Positions 16,682 through 25,771 of a stretch of 36,560 nucleotides of DNA are shown piece by piece. The notes under the pieces are model-generated. The model had not been told where the DNA came from. It saw only the letters and a program-made list of their open reading frames with translations, and made no database searches. The stretch's first letter is position 1. Each line of letters begins with the position of its first letter. The stretch comes from an uncultured Phycisphaerales bacterium (GTDB taxonomy: Bacteria > Planctomycetota > Phycisphaerae > Sedimentisphaerales > Anaerobacaceae). Location: NCBI GenBank assembly GCA_903857265.1, contig CAIODZ010000014.1, positions 1 to 36,560 on the forward strand, given 5' to 3'. The translations under genes and the position numbers were made by a program.

Positions 16682-17293
16682 TTATTTAGCATAGGGCAGC
16701 TGGAGCGTATCTTCATTTTTTTGACGGCCGGAGTAAGTCCTTGCGAGATCTTTGACTATATCATTCATCCTGTCGGTTCTGCCCGTTTTTTCGTAGCAGA
16801 GCGACAGCATTTCGAGTGAGGCGTGATAATAGGAGAAGGGGTCGCAGGCAAGTGCTCTGGGAGATTCGGGGCCGAGGATTCTAATCAGTTCAAAATGCGG
16901 AATAGCCCCATTATAATTCTTATCGAGGGTATAAATCATCGCGACCATGAAGTGCGCGACTCTGTTGGCGGGATTAATATTAATGGCTTTAAGGTAAGTA
17001 TTGATGGCGTTGGCTATGTCTCCTCTGCTTTTATAAGCGTTACCAAGGAGATTCCAGGCACGGGTATTGTCGCCGTCGAGAAAAATGGCTTTTTGGCATT
17101 CTCTTTCGGCGTTATTAAACATATTATACGAAGAATAGGCCTCGGCGCGTGAAACAAGACAGTTGACGATAACCGGCTTAAGGGCGAAAAGGGCCAAGAT
17201 AACAAACACAACGCTCAATGACCATCTCGTCCCGGGCTTTGCGAGCCAGGGGTCAGCGAGCATACTTTCAAGTTTTTCGTCTTCGGGCATCAT
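16682..17293 (-). CDS. Membrane-anchored tetratricopeptide-repeat protein
   Basis: This 203-residue protein has an N-terminal hydrophilic stretch, one transmembrane helix (about 27-45, 'SVVFVILALFALKPVIVN'), and TPR units in the extracytoplasmic part (about 50-185): 'AYSSYNMFNNAERECQKAI', 'AWNLLGNAYKSRGDIANAIN', 'AHFMVAMIYTLDKNYNGAIP' and a weaker fourth. TPRs mediate protein-protein contacts. It starts 12 bp after the CcdA-like gene, so the two probably form a transcription unit. No strong ribosome binding site precedes the paired ATGs. TPR proteins often accompany cytochrome c maturation genes, which fits the neighbour, but its role is unknown. Confidence 0.8.
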   Translation of the reverse strand: MMPEDEKLESMLADPWLAKPGTRWSLSVVFVILALFALKPVIVNCLVSRAEAYSSYNMFNNAERECQKAIFLDGDNTRAWNLLGNAYKSRGDIANAINTYLKAININPANRVAHFMVAMIYTLDKNYNGAIPHFELIRILGPESPRALACDPFSYYHASLEMLSLCYEKTGRTDRMNDIVKDLARTYSGRQKNEDTLQLPYAK

Positions 17294-17305
17294 AGGCGAA
17301 TTAAC

Positions 17306-18016
17306 TCAGGCGATAACCAGATAATAGATACCAAACATAATAAGCATATTACCAGCGATTAAATTAATGTGGTCCTCGACCCGCTGGATTTTGAAGGAGA
17401 GGAACATAATGACGTCGGTTTTGACTAAATTGGCGGACAGCGCGACAACGAGGACGGGCAAACTCTGGCCAATGGCGAAACTGACAAATATCGCTACAGA
17501 ATATTGCGCGAGATTATGTGTAACAACCAGGCTGGCAAGCATAAGGAGCAGACCGGCGCTTGTCGGGCAGGTCGGCATTTCAATAAGGGCGAAGAACGTC
17601 CCGAATAAAAACGCGCCGAAAAATGTAACGTGTTTGAAGCTTTCGCGGAACTGGAAGATGCTGGGCAGGCGTTTTATTTTGAGAAGGCCCGCGATGAACA
17701 ATCCAAAGACAAAAAGCAGGAAGCCGAGCAGATAAAATATGTATTTGTTGCACTGAACAATCGTGAAGGCAACCCGGCCTACCGTTCCGAGGAACATTCC
17801 CAAAAGGGTGTAGGCGGCGACAAGGCCGAAAACAAAAAGGAAGGTAACAAACAGGGCTTTTTTCTTCGATTCGGTCGCGCCAGCGATGAAACCGAGCGCC
17901 ACGGGAACACGCACAATTGTGCTTGAGCTAAGCGAGGTAAGAACCCCGGCCATAAAGATTACAAAAACCATCAATAGCGGCATATCAGCGATCAATTTTT
18001 GAACATCAGAGACCAT
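17306..18016 (-). CDS. CcdA/DsbD-like membrane thiol-disulfide transporter (atypical)
   Basis: This 236-residue polytopic protein has about six membrane segments in the arrangement of CcdA, which passes reducing equivalents across the membrane for cytochrome c maturation or periplasmic thiol repair. The second half keeps a cysteine in 'EMPTCPTSAGLLL', equivalent to the conserved Cys-Pro region of the second repeat. In the first repeat, where CcdA normally has 'LSPCVLP', this protein has 'SLSSSTIVRVP' with no Cys. That loss questions normal disulfide chemistry. GGGG 5 nt upstream of the ATG supports the start. It is co-oriented with the TPR gene. It could instead be a sulfite-exporter-like or non-redox paralogue. 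Confidence 0.72.
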   Translation of the reverse strand: MVSDVQKLIADMPLLMVFVIFMAGVLTSLSSSTIVRVPVALGFIAGATESKKKALFVTFLFVFGLVAAYTLLGMFLGTVGRVAFTIVQCNKYIFYLLGFLLFVFGLFIAGLLKIKRLPSIFQFRESFKHVTFFGAFLFGTFFALIEMPTCPTSAGLLLMLASLVVTHNLAQYSVAIFVSFAIGQSLPVLVVALSANLVKTDVIMFLSFKIQRVEDHINLIAGNMLIMFGIYYLVIA

Positions 18017-18279
18017 TCAAACCCCTTTTTTTACGCTAATAGAAACACAAGTGCGACAATGATTTTTCGGACTAATAAGGGCCTCACTTAAGCAAAGACG
18101 GCACAAACTGAGAGCTGCCAAAATGTAGAAGTCGTTGCCAATAACGACATATCCTCACGGTATTTATAGGACATTGCGATATCTAACGGAGCTTCCTCTT
18201 GCGCAAAATCTGCCGAGGACAAACCGCTGGAAAAGTTACGGGGCTGGACAATACCCCCCTTCCCGATTAACATAGGAGT

Positions 18280-19224
18280 ATGCAGGTATATCCGTTAAAA
18301 TTTGGGCCTATATACAAAGAGCGAATATGGGGCGGAAACAAGCTGCGCGAGGTGTTCGGCAGAGAAATGCCCAGAGGCAAACGCATCGGCGAAAGCTGGG
18401 AGCTGGCGGACCTGCCTGCGGACAAATCGAAAATCGTCAACGGCGAACTGGCGGGCGAGACGATTGAATCGGTGATTCGCAAATACATGAAGGAAATAAC
18501 AGGAGCGGAGCAATTTAAACTGCCCTTCCCGCTGCTGATAAAACTCCTGGACTGCGGAGACGTGCTGAGCGTTCAGGTACACCCGGATGACGCAACCTGC
18601 AAGCGGATGGGTAAAGGAGATTTCAAGACGGAGTGCTGGTATATTATACAGGCACAACCCGGGGCGGTGATTTACAAGGGACTTAAAGAAGGCACAATAA
18701 AAGAGCAGCTTGCGCAGGCGATAGAAGACGGAACGGTCGAGCGGCTGTTAGTCAAGGTGCCAGTGAAAGTCGGCGAATGTCATTTTCTGCCCGCAGGGAC
18801 GCCTCACGCGATTGGGGCGGGACTGCTGATAGCGGAAATTCAGACGCCATCGGATACGACATACCGGGTGTTTGACTGGAACAGGGTTGACGACAAGGGT
18901 AAGCCGAGGCCGCTTCATATCGAGGAGGCGCTGGAGAGCATACATTTTGACCCGTCGAGGGATAACCTTTCGGTGGCATCGGTCGGGCGACTGGTTGACA
19001 GCGATTGTTTCAAGGTTGACAAGGGACACCAGGCGAGGAGCTGCGAGATGCTGCTGACAGCGGGGAAAATGAAGACGATTATGATTATGAGCGGATTCGG
19101 GACGATTGCGGGGAAAGGGAACACGGTCGAATTCAGGGCCGGCGATACGATACTGGTTCCGGCGGCATACGGCGGAGTGATGCGTTTTTCAGCGGAAACG
19201 GAATACCTGACGGCAACGATATAA
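18280..19224 (+). CDS. manA: Mannose-6-phosphate isomerase, type I (short form)
   Basis: This zinc enzyme interconverts fructose-6-phosphate and mannose-6-phosphate, feeding GDP-mannose-type precursors. The 314-residue protein matches the short Bacillus-type ManA. Metal ligands are in place: Gln99 and His101 in 'SVQVHPDD', Glu118 in 'KTECWY' and His176 in 'PAGTPHAIG'; 'RVFDWNR' is also typical. An AGGAG lies only 1 nt before the ATG, unusually close, but upstream in-frame codons hit a stop, and the protein is conserved from this Met, so the start is kept. It heads a six-gene sugar-nucleotide/polysaccharide operon. Confidence 0.93.
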   Translation: MQVYPLKFGPIYKERIWGGNKLREVFGREMPRGKRIGESWELADLPADKSKIVNGELAGETIESVIRKYMKEITGAEQFKLPFPLLIKLLDCGDVLSVQVHPDDATCKRMGKGDFKTECWYIIQAQPGAVIYKGLKEGTIKEQLAQAIEDGTVERLLVKVPVKVGECHFLPAGTPHAIGAGLLIAEIQTPSDTTYRVFDWNRVDDKGKPRPLHIEEALESIHFDPSRDNLSVASVGRLVDSDCFKVDKGHQARSCEMLLTAGKMKTIMIMSGFGTIAGKGNTVEFRAGDTILVPAAYGGVMRFSAETEYLTATI

Positions 19225-19244
19225 AACAAGGATGAGGTGAAACA

Positions 19245-20345
19245 ATGCAGGTTGTAATGCTTGATTTAAAGGCGCAGTTCGTGAAATATAAAAGCGAGTT
19301 GATGCGAGCGGTTGAGGAAGTATGCAATAGCCAAATATTGTGCCTTGGGCCTGCGGTTGAACGATTCGAAAAGGAAGCGACCGCGTACTGCGGATGCAAA
19401 TATGCGACGGGGGTTTCGAGCGGGACAGACGCACTGCTGCTAAGCTTGATGGCGGCGGGGATAGGGCCGGGCGACGAGGTAATCACGACGCCGTTTACTT
19501 TTTTCGCGACTGCCGGGACGGTATCGCGAGTCGGGGCGAAACCCGTTTTTGCCGACGTCGATGCCGGGACATTCAATATCGACCCCGCGAAGATTGAGGC
19601 GAAAATAACCAAAAAAACACGGGCGATTATACCGGTGCATATTTTCGGCCAGATAGCACAAATGGGGCTGATTATGGAAATCGCACGGAGGCACAAATTG
19701 CTTGTTATTGAGGACGCAGCACAGGCGATGGGGGCAACTCAGGACGGTAAACAAGCGGGCAGTATAGGCGATATCGGGTGCTATTCGTTTTACCCGACTA
19801 AGAATATCGGGGCATTCGGCGACGCGGGTATGGTTGTAACAAATAATGACGCACTGGCGGAAAAGATTCGGCTGATGAGGGTGCACGGCGAAAACCCGAG
19901 ATATTATTACAGGATGATAGGCGGCAACTTCAGGATGGATAATCTCCAGGGCGCGGTACTTAGCGTGAAGCTGAAATATCTTGATGAATGGAACAAAAAA
20001 CGAAGGGACAACGCGGCGATTTATAATAGTATGTTTGCCGGAACGATAGTTAAACCGCAGAAGATTGAGCAAAACAACGTGAGTATTTATCATCAATACA
20101 CAATAACCGTGCCGAAGAGAGATATGCTGCAAGCGTATCTGTCAAAACAGGGTATCGGCAGCGGGATATTTTATCCGCAGCCATTGCATATACAGGATTG
20201 CTTCAAAGGGCTTGGGTATAAAAAAGGCGACTTCCCGGCTGCTGAAGAACTTACGGAAAGCGTTTTATCGCTGCCGATATACCAGGAGCTGACACCTGAA
20301 CAGATAGAACACGTTGGCAAAACGGTGCTTGAGTTTTATAAATAG
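19245..20345 (+). CDS. DegT/DnrJ/EryC1/StrS-family sugar aminotransferase
   Basis: This PLP enzyme transfers an amino group to a keto-sugar nucleotide, typically making aminosugars for surface polysaccharides. Of 366 residues, 'MLDLKAQF' is the usual N-terminus, 'SSGTDALLLSLMAAGIGPGD' and 'TPFTFFATAGTVSRVGAKPV' line the cofactor pocket, 'EDAAQAMGA' holds the ring-contact Asp, and the Schiff-base Lys is in 'SFYPTKNIGAFGDAGM'. GAGGTG precedes the ATG. Position after manA and before ugd favours a role on a UDP-sugar, for instance 3-amino-glucuronate derivatives as in WbpE/WlbC enzymes; that is inference. The required keto-sugar dehydrogenase is not in the operon. Confidence 0.92.
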   Translation: MQVVMLDLKAQFVKYKSELMRAVEEVCNSQILCLGPAVERFEKEATAYCGCKYATGVSSGTDALLLSLMAAGIGPGDEVITTPFTFFATAGTVSRVGAKPVFADVDAGTFNIDPAKIEAKITKKTRAIIPVHIFGQIAQMGLIMEIARRHKLLVIEDAAQAMGATQDGKQAGSIGDIGCYSFYPTKNIGAFGDAGMVVTNNDALAEKIRLMRVHGENPRYYYRMIGGNFRMDNLQGAVLSVKLKYLDEWNKKRRDNAAIYNSMFAGTIVKPQKIEQNNVSIYHQYTITVPKRDMLQAYLSKQGIGSGIFYPQPLHIQDCFKGLGYKKGDFPAAEELTESVLSLPIYQELTPEQIEHVGKTVLEFYK

Positions 20346-20363
20346 GATTATGGAGATTCGCGC

Positions 20364-20927
20364 TTGCTGAAGCCCAGCGACAATCCGGCAATGATTTGGC
20401 CCGAGGGTAAAACGCTTCGTGAGTTCGCGGGGCAATGGTGGGTTGCACATACCAAAAGCCGGAATGAAAAGGCACTCGCGAGTGATTTGGCGGGCAAGGG
20501 CATAAGTTATTTTCTACCGATGAGCTGGAAGGTGAAAAAGACGCGAGGCAGAACGATAAAGTCGCTGTTGCCGATATTCGGCGGATATTTGTTTTTTTGC
20601 GGAGATGAAAAGCAGCGGGTTGAGACGTTAAAAACGAACAGGGTCGCGAACCTGATAGACGTAAGAGACCAGCAGCGGTTAGTCGAAGAATTGTCGCAGG
20701 TAGAGCGTGCAATAGCAGGCGGCGCGAATTTATCGCCTCACGATTACATCAAGGTCGGGCAAAGATGCAAAGTAATTGGCGGAGCGCTGGCGGGGCTGAC
20801 TGGCATAGTCGTGAAGACCAGGAATGAGACACGGCTTGTGCTTCAAATAGATATGCTGGGCCAGGCGGCCAGCGTAGAAATAGGCACGGATATGATAGAA
20901 GCGATTGACGAGAACGAGGGAAATTAA
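20364..20927 (+). CDS. Specialised NusG paralogue (RfaH/UpxY/LoaP-like antiterminator)
   Basis: This 187-residue protein has an N-terminal NGN domain (about 24-130) with 'WWVAHTKSRNEKALASDL' and 'YFLPMSWK', and a C-terminal KOW domain with 'IKVGQRCKVIGGALAGLTGI'. NusG paralogues bind RNA polymerase and let it read through terminators; those inside polysaccharide operons usually act on that operon. The start appears to be TTG at 20364, with GGAG (20351-20354) 9 nt upstream; the first in-frame ATG (20391) has no ribosome binding site. It lies in the middle of the operon rather than first, unlike many UpxY genes. The family is clear; operon-specific antitermination is inferred. Confidence 0.85.
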   Translation: MLKPSDNPAMIWPEGKTLREFAGQWWVAHTKSRNEKALASDLAGKGISYFLPMSWKVKKTRGRTIKSLLPIFGGYLFFCGDEKQRVETLKTNRVANLIDVRDQQRLVEELSQVERAIAGGANLSPHDYIKVGQRCKVIGGALAGLTGIVVKTRNETRLVLQIDMLGQAASVEIGTDMIEAIDENEGN

Positions 20928-20948
20928 ACAAAAGGAGCGTTAAGTCGT

Positions 20949-22259
20949 ATGAAAGTTTGCGTGGTAGGAATCGGGTATGTAGGGCTTGTTACGGCGGGTT
21001 GTCTGGCAGAGGCGGGCAATCACGTAATTTGCGTTGACAACGACGAGAAAAAAATAGACGGGCTTAAAAAAGGCGTAATACCGATTTATGAGCCGGGGCT
21101 GAGTGAAATAGTTCAGCGCAACGAGAAGGTTAAACGGCTTGAGTTTACAACGGACTTGAAACACGGGGTTGATAACGCGCTGATAATATTTCTTGCGGTT
21201 GGGACACCATCACAGCCGGATGGGTCCGCGGATATATCGGCAGTATTGGCGGTAGCGGGCGATATTGCCCAAATTATGCCCGACTACAGAATTGTTGTTA
21301 CGAAAAGCACGGTGCCGGTAGGGACACATAAAAAAGTGGCGGAAGTAATGGGAGCCAAAACCAACAAGCCATTCGATTACGTGAGCAACCCGGAATTTTT
21401 GAAGGAAGGTTCGGCTCTCGAGGACTTTATGAGCCCGGACCGGATAATAATCGGGACGGGAAAAGAATCGGTTAGGGAAACGATGAAGCAGCTTTACGGC
21501 CCGTTTATGCGAAAAGGCAACCGGATTATATTTATGGATCCGATGTCGGCGGAGATGACAAAATACACGGCCAACGTGATGCTCGCGACGCGGATATCAT
21601 TTATGAACGAGATAGCGGGACTTTGCGAGAAAATGGGCGCCGACGTGGAATCGGTCCGGCAGGGAATCGGAAGCGACTCGCGAATAGGCAGAGCGTTTTT
21701 ATTCCCAGGGGTTGGCTACGGCGGGAGCTGTTTCCCGAAGGATATCCGAGCGCTGATATACACAGGCGAGCAGCAAAAAATGGAAATGAAGATGGCCAAG
21801 GCGGCCCAAAAGGCCAACGAGGCATCACAAGAACGATTCGCAGGACGGATAGGCGACTATTTTAAAGGCAAGGGCAATGGTCTAACGCTGGCGGTATGGG
21901 GACTTGCATTCAAGGCAAAAACCGACGACGTGCGGGAGTCGCCCGCAATCAACTGCGTGAATAAACTATTAGAGCAGGGTTTTAAAATTCGGGCATACGA
22001 CCCTGAGGCGGGGATGACCGGCAAAACGGCGCTGGGTAATAAAGTCGAGATATTCGAGAATGACTATGATGTGCTCGATGGCGCGGATGCTCTTGTAATC
22101 CTAACGGAATGGCAGGAATTCCGGAATCCGGATTTCGAGCTAATCGTCAAAAAGCTTAAAAAGCCGGTTATTTTCGACGGCAGAAACCTTTACGACCTCG
22201 ACATCGCAAAAAAGGCGGGTATCGAATATCACAGCGTGGGCAGGCCAACCGTAAAATGA
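20949..22259 (+). CDS. ugd: UDP-glucose 6-dehydrogenase
   Basis: This enzyme oxidises UDP-glucose twice with NAD+ to UDP-glucuronate. The 436-residue protein starts with the Rossmann motif 'VGIGYVGLVTAGCLAEAGN', has 'STVPVGTH' (120-126), 'NPEFLKEGSALEDF' (147-160), and the catalytic nucleophile Cys261 in 'GVGYGGSCFPKD'; Lys205 and Asn209 in 'KYTAN' are family residues. The C-terminal domain includes 'WGLAFKAKTDDVRESP'. AGGAG is 11 nt upstream of the ATG, slightly far. The epimerase-like gene two positions on would use its product. Confidence 0.95.
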   Translation: MKVCVVGIGYVGLVTAGCLAEAGNHVICVDNDEKKIDGLKKGVIPIYEPGLSEIVQRNEKVKRLEFTTDLKHGVDNALIIFLAVGTPSQPDGSADISAVLAVAGDIAQIMPDYRIVVTKSTVPVGTHKKVAEVMGAKTNKPFDYVSNPEFLKEGSALEDFMSPDRIIIGTGKESVRETMKQLYGPFMRKGNRIIFMDPMSAEMTKYTANVMLATRISFMNEIAGLCEKMGADVESVRQGIGSDSRIGRAFLFPGVGYGGSCFPKDIRALIYTGEQQKMEMKMAKAAQKANEASQERFAGRIGDYFKGKGNGLTLAVWGLAFKAKTDDVRESPAINCVNKLLEQGFKIRAYDPEAGMTGKTALGNKVEIFENDYDVLDGADALVILTEWQEFRNPDFELIVKKLKKPVIFDGRNLYDLDIAKKAGIEYHSVGRPTVK

Positions 22260-22278
22260 CGCGAGAAGGAATCCTTTA

Positions 22279-22644
22279 ATGGAAACGGTCATTAAAATCA
22301 TAGGGGCAGTGATTGTTTGTATTGGCCTGGTTTTTCTCATCAGGCCGGAAATTATGGGGGCGACTACGCGATTCTTTTCCAAAGGCAGCCGATTATACTT
22401 GGCGGCGATGGTGAGGTTCACGCTGGCAATAGTATTTATAATGGGCGCCAGGCATTGCGGCATAAAATGGGTAATCGTGATGTTCGGGTTGATATTCCTG
22501 CTTTCGGGGCTGCTGATTTTCATGTTAGGGCTTCAAAAAACCAAAGTCATTCTCAGGTGGTATCTTGAGCAGCCGAAATTTATTTCGAGGGTCGTGGCCG
22601 GAATTGTGTTGGGAGTCGGACTGATTATTACTTACGCGGCTTAG
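22279..22644 (+). CDS. Small four-helix membrane protein, unknown function
   Basis: This 121-residue hydrophobic protein has about four predicted transmembrane segments: about 5-21 ('IKIIGAVIVCIGLVFLI'), 40-57, 63-83 and 103-120. I do not recognise a named family or catalytic motif. It lies 19 bp after ugd and 9 bp before the epimerase-like gene on the same strand, so it is translated as part of the polysaccharide operon. A helper role in membrane export or assembly of the polymer is possible, but nothing in the sequence proves it. Confidence 0.7.
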   Translation: METVIKIIGAVIVCIGLVFLIRPEIMGATTRFFSKGSRLYLAAMVRFTLAIVFIMGARHCGIKWVIVMFGLIFLLSGLLIFMLGLQKTKVILRWYLEQPKFISRVVAGIVLGVGLIITYAA

Positions 22645-22653
22645 GTTATACTT

Positions 22654-23592
22654 ATGAAGGCGATAGTAACGGGAGCGGCGGGATTTATCGGGTCGCATTT
22701 GTGCGAACGGCTGTTAAAAGATGGATGGACGGTCGCAGGGGTGGATAACTTCGACAATTTTTACGACCCGCAGGTCAAACGCAACAACATCAAAGATTGT
22801 CTGCGGAATAAGCAATTCAAATTAGTCGAGGCAGACATTCGCGATTCGGCAGCTATGAATAAGGTCGCAGGCGAAGGCGCAGACGTAATAGTTCATCTGG
22901 CGGCAAGAGCCGGGGTGAGGCCTTCGATTGCGCAGCCGGCGCTTTACGCGGACGTGAATATAAACGGGACGGTTACACTGCTCGAAGCGGCTAAAAAGAA
23001 CAATATAAAAAAGTTTGTGTTCGCCTCAAGCTCAAGTGTTTACGGCAACAACAAGAAAGTCCCCTTCTCGGAAGACGATAACGTTGATTTTCCGATTTCG
23101 CCATACGCGGCGACCAAAAAAGCGGGTGAGCTGATTTGTCATACTTATCATCACCTCGCCGGCATATCGATGACATGCCTGAGATTTTTCACTGTTTATG
23201 GGCCAAGGCAAAGGCCCGATTTGGCTATTTACAAATTCGCCCGGCTAATCGAGGACGGCAAACCAATACCCGTTTATGGCGATGGCAGTATGATGCGGGA
23301 CTTCACTTATATCGACGACATAATCGACGGGACAGTGGCAGGTCTTAAAAAGTGCGCTGGTTATAACATTTATAACCTCGGCGAATCGAGACCGGTAACG
23401 GTCAATACCCTTATTGGCGAGATTGAAAAGGCATTGGGCAAAAAAGCGGTTATAGAGCAATTGCCGTTACAGCCGGGGGACGTGGAGCGGACATACGCGG
23501 ATGTTACAAAAGCCCGCAGGGATTTGGGATATAATCCGAATACCGAAATAAGCGATGGGTTAAAGCGTTTCGTCGAGTGGTTCAGGCAGTAA
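22654..23592 (+). CDS. NAD-dependent sugar epimerase, UDP-glucuronate 4-epimerase-like
   Basis: This 312-residue extended short-chain dehydrogenase has 'TGAAGFIGSHL' (NAD binding, 6-16), 'VDNFDNFYDP' (30-39), Ser124-126 with Tyr151 and Lys155 as catalytic triad ('SPYAATKKAGEL'), and 'RFFTVYGPRQRPDLAIYKF', a pattern strongly typical of UDP-glucuronate 4-epimerases (LspL/GAE type). It should convert UDP-glucuronate, made by the upstream Ugd, into UDP-galacturonate for acidic polysaccharide. UDP-glucose 4-epimerase or a dehydratase are less likely alternatives. It is the last gene of the operon and convergent with feoB. Confidence 0.9.
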   Translation: MKAIVTGAAGFIGSHLCERLLKDGWTVAGVDNFDNFYDPQVKRNNIKDCLRNKQFKLVEADIRDSAAMNKVAGEGADVIVHLAARAGVRPSIAQPALYADVNINGTVTLLEAAKKNNIKKFVFASSSSVYGNNKKVPFSEDDNVDFPISPYAATKKAGELICHTYHHLAGISMTCLRFFTVYGPRQRPDLAIYKFARLIEDGKPIPVYGDGSMMRDFTYIDDIIDGTVAGLKKCAGYNIYNLGESRPVTVNTLIGEIEKALGKKAVIEQLPLQPGDVERTYADVTKARRDLGYNPNTEISDGLKRFVEWFRQ

Positions 23593-23675
23593 AAGACCGC
23601 GTGGTAATAATAAAAACCTTTTCGGTTTAACGACTGGCTGCAAATCGATCCTTTCTGCTATCAATATTAAAGCCG

Positions 23676-25760
23676 TTATAAAGCCATAACGAGTGAGCCA
23701 ATCTGATAAACAGCAAAGGTAATGATATATGCCAGCACGGTGAGGGAAACAAACTGGAAGGCAGCCCAGAACCAGGAGCCGGCTTCCGAACGGGTAACAG
23801 CAATCGTGGCAACACAGGGGGAGCTAATCAGGCAAAACAGCATTATGCAAAAGCCGACGAGCGAGGAATAATCGGCCTGTAAATGCTGACGGAGCGTGGT
23901 GGCTGAGGGATCATCGTGGGAAGATACGGCGTATATAATGCCTAATTGTGAGACGAATAATTCTTTTGCCGCGGTTGCGCCGATAAGGGCGGTTCCGATT
24001 TTCCAGTCAAAGCCGAGTGGTTTAATAACAGGTTCGATTGCCCGGCCAACTCTGCCAATAACAGAATTGGCAAGCTGCGTTTGCCGGATTTGATCGGGGG
24101 ACAGGCCGGCAACAGATTGTTCGCTGACCCTGGGATAATTCATCGCGGCCCAGAGAATAATTGAAAAGACAAGAATAACGGTGCCCGCTTTTTTCAGGTA
24201 TAACCAGCCCCGCAGCCAGGTATGAGCAGAAAGCGATTTGAAGGTAGGGACACGATAAGGGGGCAGCTCCATAACGAAATCGGTGTTCTCGCCGCGGAAA
24301 ACCGTTAGGCGCAAGACCTTTGCGGCAATGACAGCCAGGACAATGCCGGTCAGATATATAAGCCACAGGACAGGTCCGCGCCAGTTCTGCGGGAAAAAAG
24401 CTGGGATAAGAAGGCCGTAAATCGTCAGGCGTGCACCGCAGCTCATCAGGGGCAAAATCATAATGGTTGTGAGACGATTGCGTTTATTTTCGAGGATGCG
24501 GGTGGCCATAATCGCGGGGACAGAGCAGCCGAAACCGATGAGCATAGGGATGAAGCTTTTGCCGTGGAGACCTATTTTGTGCATCAGCCGGTCCATAATA
24601 AAGGCGGCACGGGCCATATAGCCGGAGTCCTCAAGAACGGCGATTGCGAGAAAGAGAAGAAGAATGTTAGGCAAAAATACGAGGACGCCGCCCACGCCGG
24701 GGATTATACCGTCAATTATAAGCGAGCGCAGCCAGTTACCCTCCTGCGTGGGCCAGATCAAAGCAATCGCCGATGACAACCAGCCGAAAAATTGTTCCAG
24801 CCAGGCCATCGGGTAAGCGGCAATTGAAAATGTTAAATAAAAAAGCAGGTACATCATCAGTAAAAAAATGGGCAGGCCGAATACGCGGTGGGTTAGGACC
24901 GCATCGGCAAGGTCGCTTGTGGTATGAGTAAGCTCAACAGTATTTTTTACGCTTTCCTGGCAGGCGCCGGAAATGAAGCCGGATCGTCTTTCGGCAATGA
25001 TTACCTCGGGATCGTCGCCGAAAATGGTTTTGAGCTTAGTAATGGTATCACCGACCGTATCGACGAGCCAGTCGCCGCTGATTTTTGAAAGTATGTCGCC
25101 GTCCTGTTCGAGCAGTTTGAGGGCAAGCCACCGGGAGTCGTATTTAGCGGCAAGACCGGGATACTCCGAACGAACAAGCGGCTCAATTTGTTTCATCGAG
25201 TTTTCTATTTCGTCGCCGTAGGTTATATAATGTGTTCTAAGCTTTCGCGGGGCGTTTGCTTTAGCGACAATCGCATTGAGTAAATCAACCCTGCCCTGTG
25301 ATTTACTTGCAACGGTGCGAACTATAGGGGCTTCGAGAAGCTCGGAAAGCCGGTCCGTATCAAAGATAATACCTCGCTGAACCGCTATATCGTTCATATT
25401 GAAAGCCAGAACAATTGGCACGCCAAGCTCGATTAGCTGGGTGGTCAGATACAAGTTTCTCTCCAGGTTCGAGGCGTCGATGACGTTGACAACAATGTCG
25501 GGTTTTTCATCAATTATAAAATTTCGTGCGACCAGCTCTTCCGCGGAAAATGTGGTCAGGCCGTATGCGCCCGGCAGGTCAACAAAGACGATGCGAAAAT
25601 CCCCGTGTACACACTTCCCCTGAACGGTTTCGACGGTAGTGCCAGGATAATTGGCAACATGGTGACTGGCGCCGGTCAGCATATTAAATACGCTGGTCTT
25701 GCCGCAGTTCGGATTGCCTGCCAGAGCAACGGTTATTTTTTTCAACTTGCTGTCTGTCAT
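23676..25760 (-). CDS. feoB: Ferrous iron transporter FeoB
   Basis: FeoB imports Fe2+ across the inner membrane. The 694-residue protein has an N-terminal G domain with G1 'GNPNCGKT' (15-22), G3 'DLPG' (61-64) and G4 'NMND' (121-124), a helical GDI-like linker, then the membrane domain with gate motifs 'FLPNILLLFLAIAVLEDSGYM' (split in two copies) and 'FGCSVPAIMATR', and a C-terminal set of helices with 'SSPCVATIAV'. Length is slightly shorter than E. coli FeoB (773). GTGAG precedes the ATG. A second DtxR-type operator and its own promoter lie in the feoA-feoB gap, so feoB may be transcribed alone as well as from the dtxR promoter. Confidence 0.96.
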   Translation of the reverse strand: MTDSKLKKITVALAGNPNCGKTSVFNMLTGASHHVANYPGTTVETVQGKCVHGDFRIVFVDLPGAYGLTTFSAEELVARNFIIDEKPDIVVNVIDASNLERNLYLTTQLIELGVPIVLAFNMNDIAVQRGIIFDTDRLSELLEAPIVRTVASKSQGRVDLLNAIVAKANAPRKLRTHYITYGDEIENSMKQIEPLVRSEYPGLAAKYDSRWLALKLLEQDGDILSKISGDWLVDTVGDTITKLKTIFGDDPEVIIAERRSGFISGACQESVKNTVELTHTTSDLADAVLTHRVFGLPIFLLMMYLLFYLTFSIAAYPMAWLEQFFGWLSSAIALIWPTQEGNWLRSLIIDGIIPGVGGVLVFLPNILLLFLAIAVLEDSGYMARAAFIMDRLMHKIGLHGKSFIPMLIGFGCSVPAIMATRILENKRNRLTTIMILPLMSCGARLTIYGLLIPAFFPQNWRGPVLWLIYLTGIVLAVIAAKVLRLTVFRGENTDFVMELPPYRVPTFKSLSAHTWLRGWLYLKKAGTVILVFSIILWAAMNYPRVSEQSVAGLSPDQIRQTQLANSVIGRVGRAIEPVIKPLGFDWKIGTALIGATAAKELFVSQLGIIYAVSSHDDPSATTLRQHLQADYSSLVGFCIMLFCLISSPCVATIAVTRSEAGSWFWAAFQFVSLTVLAYIITFAVYQIGSLVMAL

Positions 25761-25771
25761 ATCTCACTGAG

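Noticed and set aside
18088..18273. Minus-strand open frame of 61 codons between ccdA-like gene and manA
   Set aside because: No ribosome binding site or similarity pattern; kept as intergenic. I also could not identify a convincing promoter for the manA operon here.
23593..23675. Terminator between the convergent epimerase and feoB genes
   Set aside because: Only a 5-bp AAACC/GGTTT stem near 23613 is visible, too weak to call.
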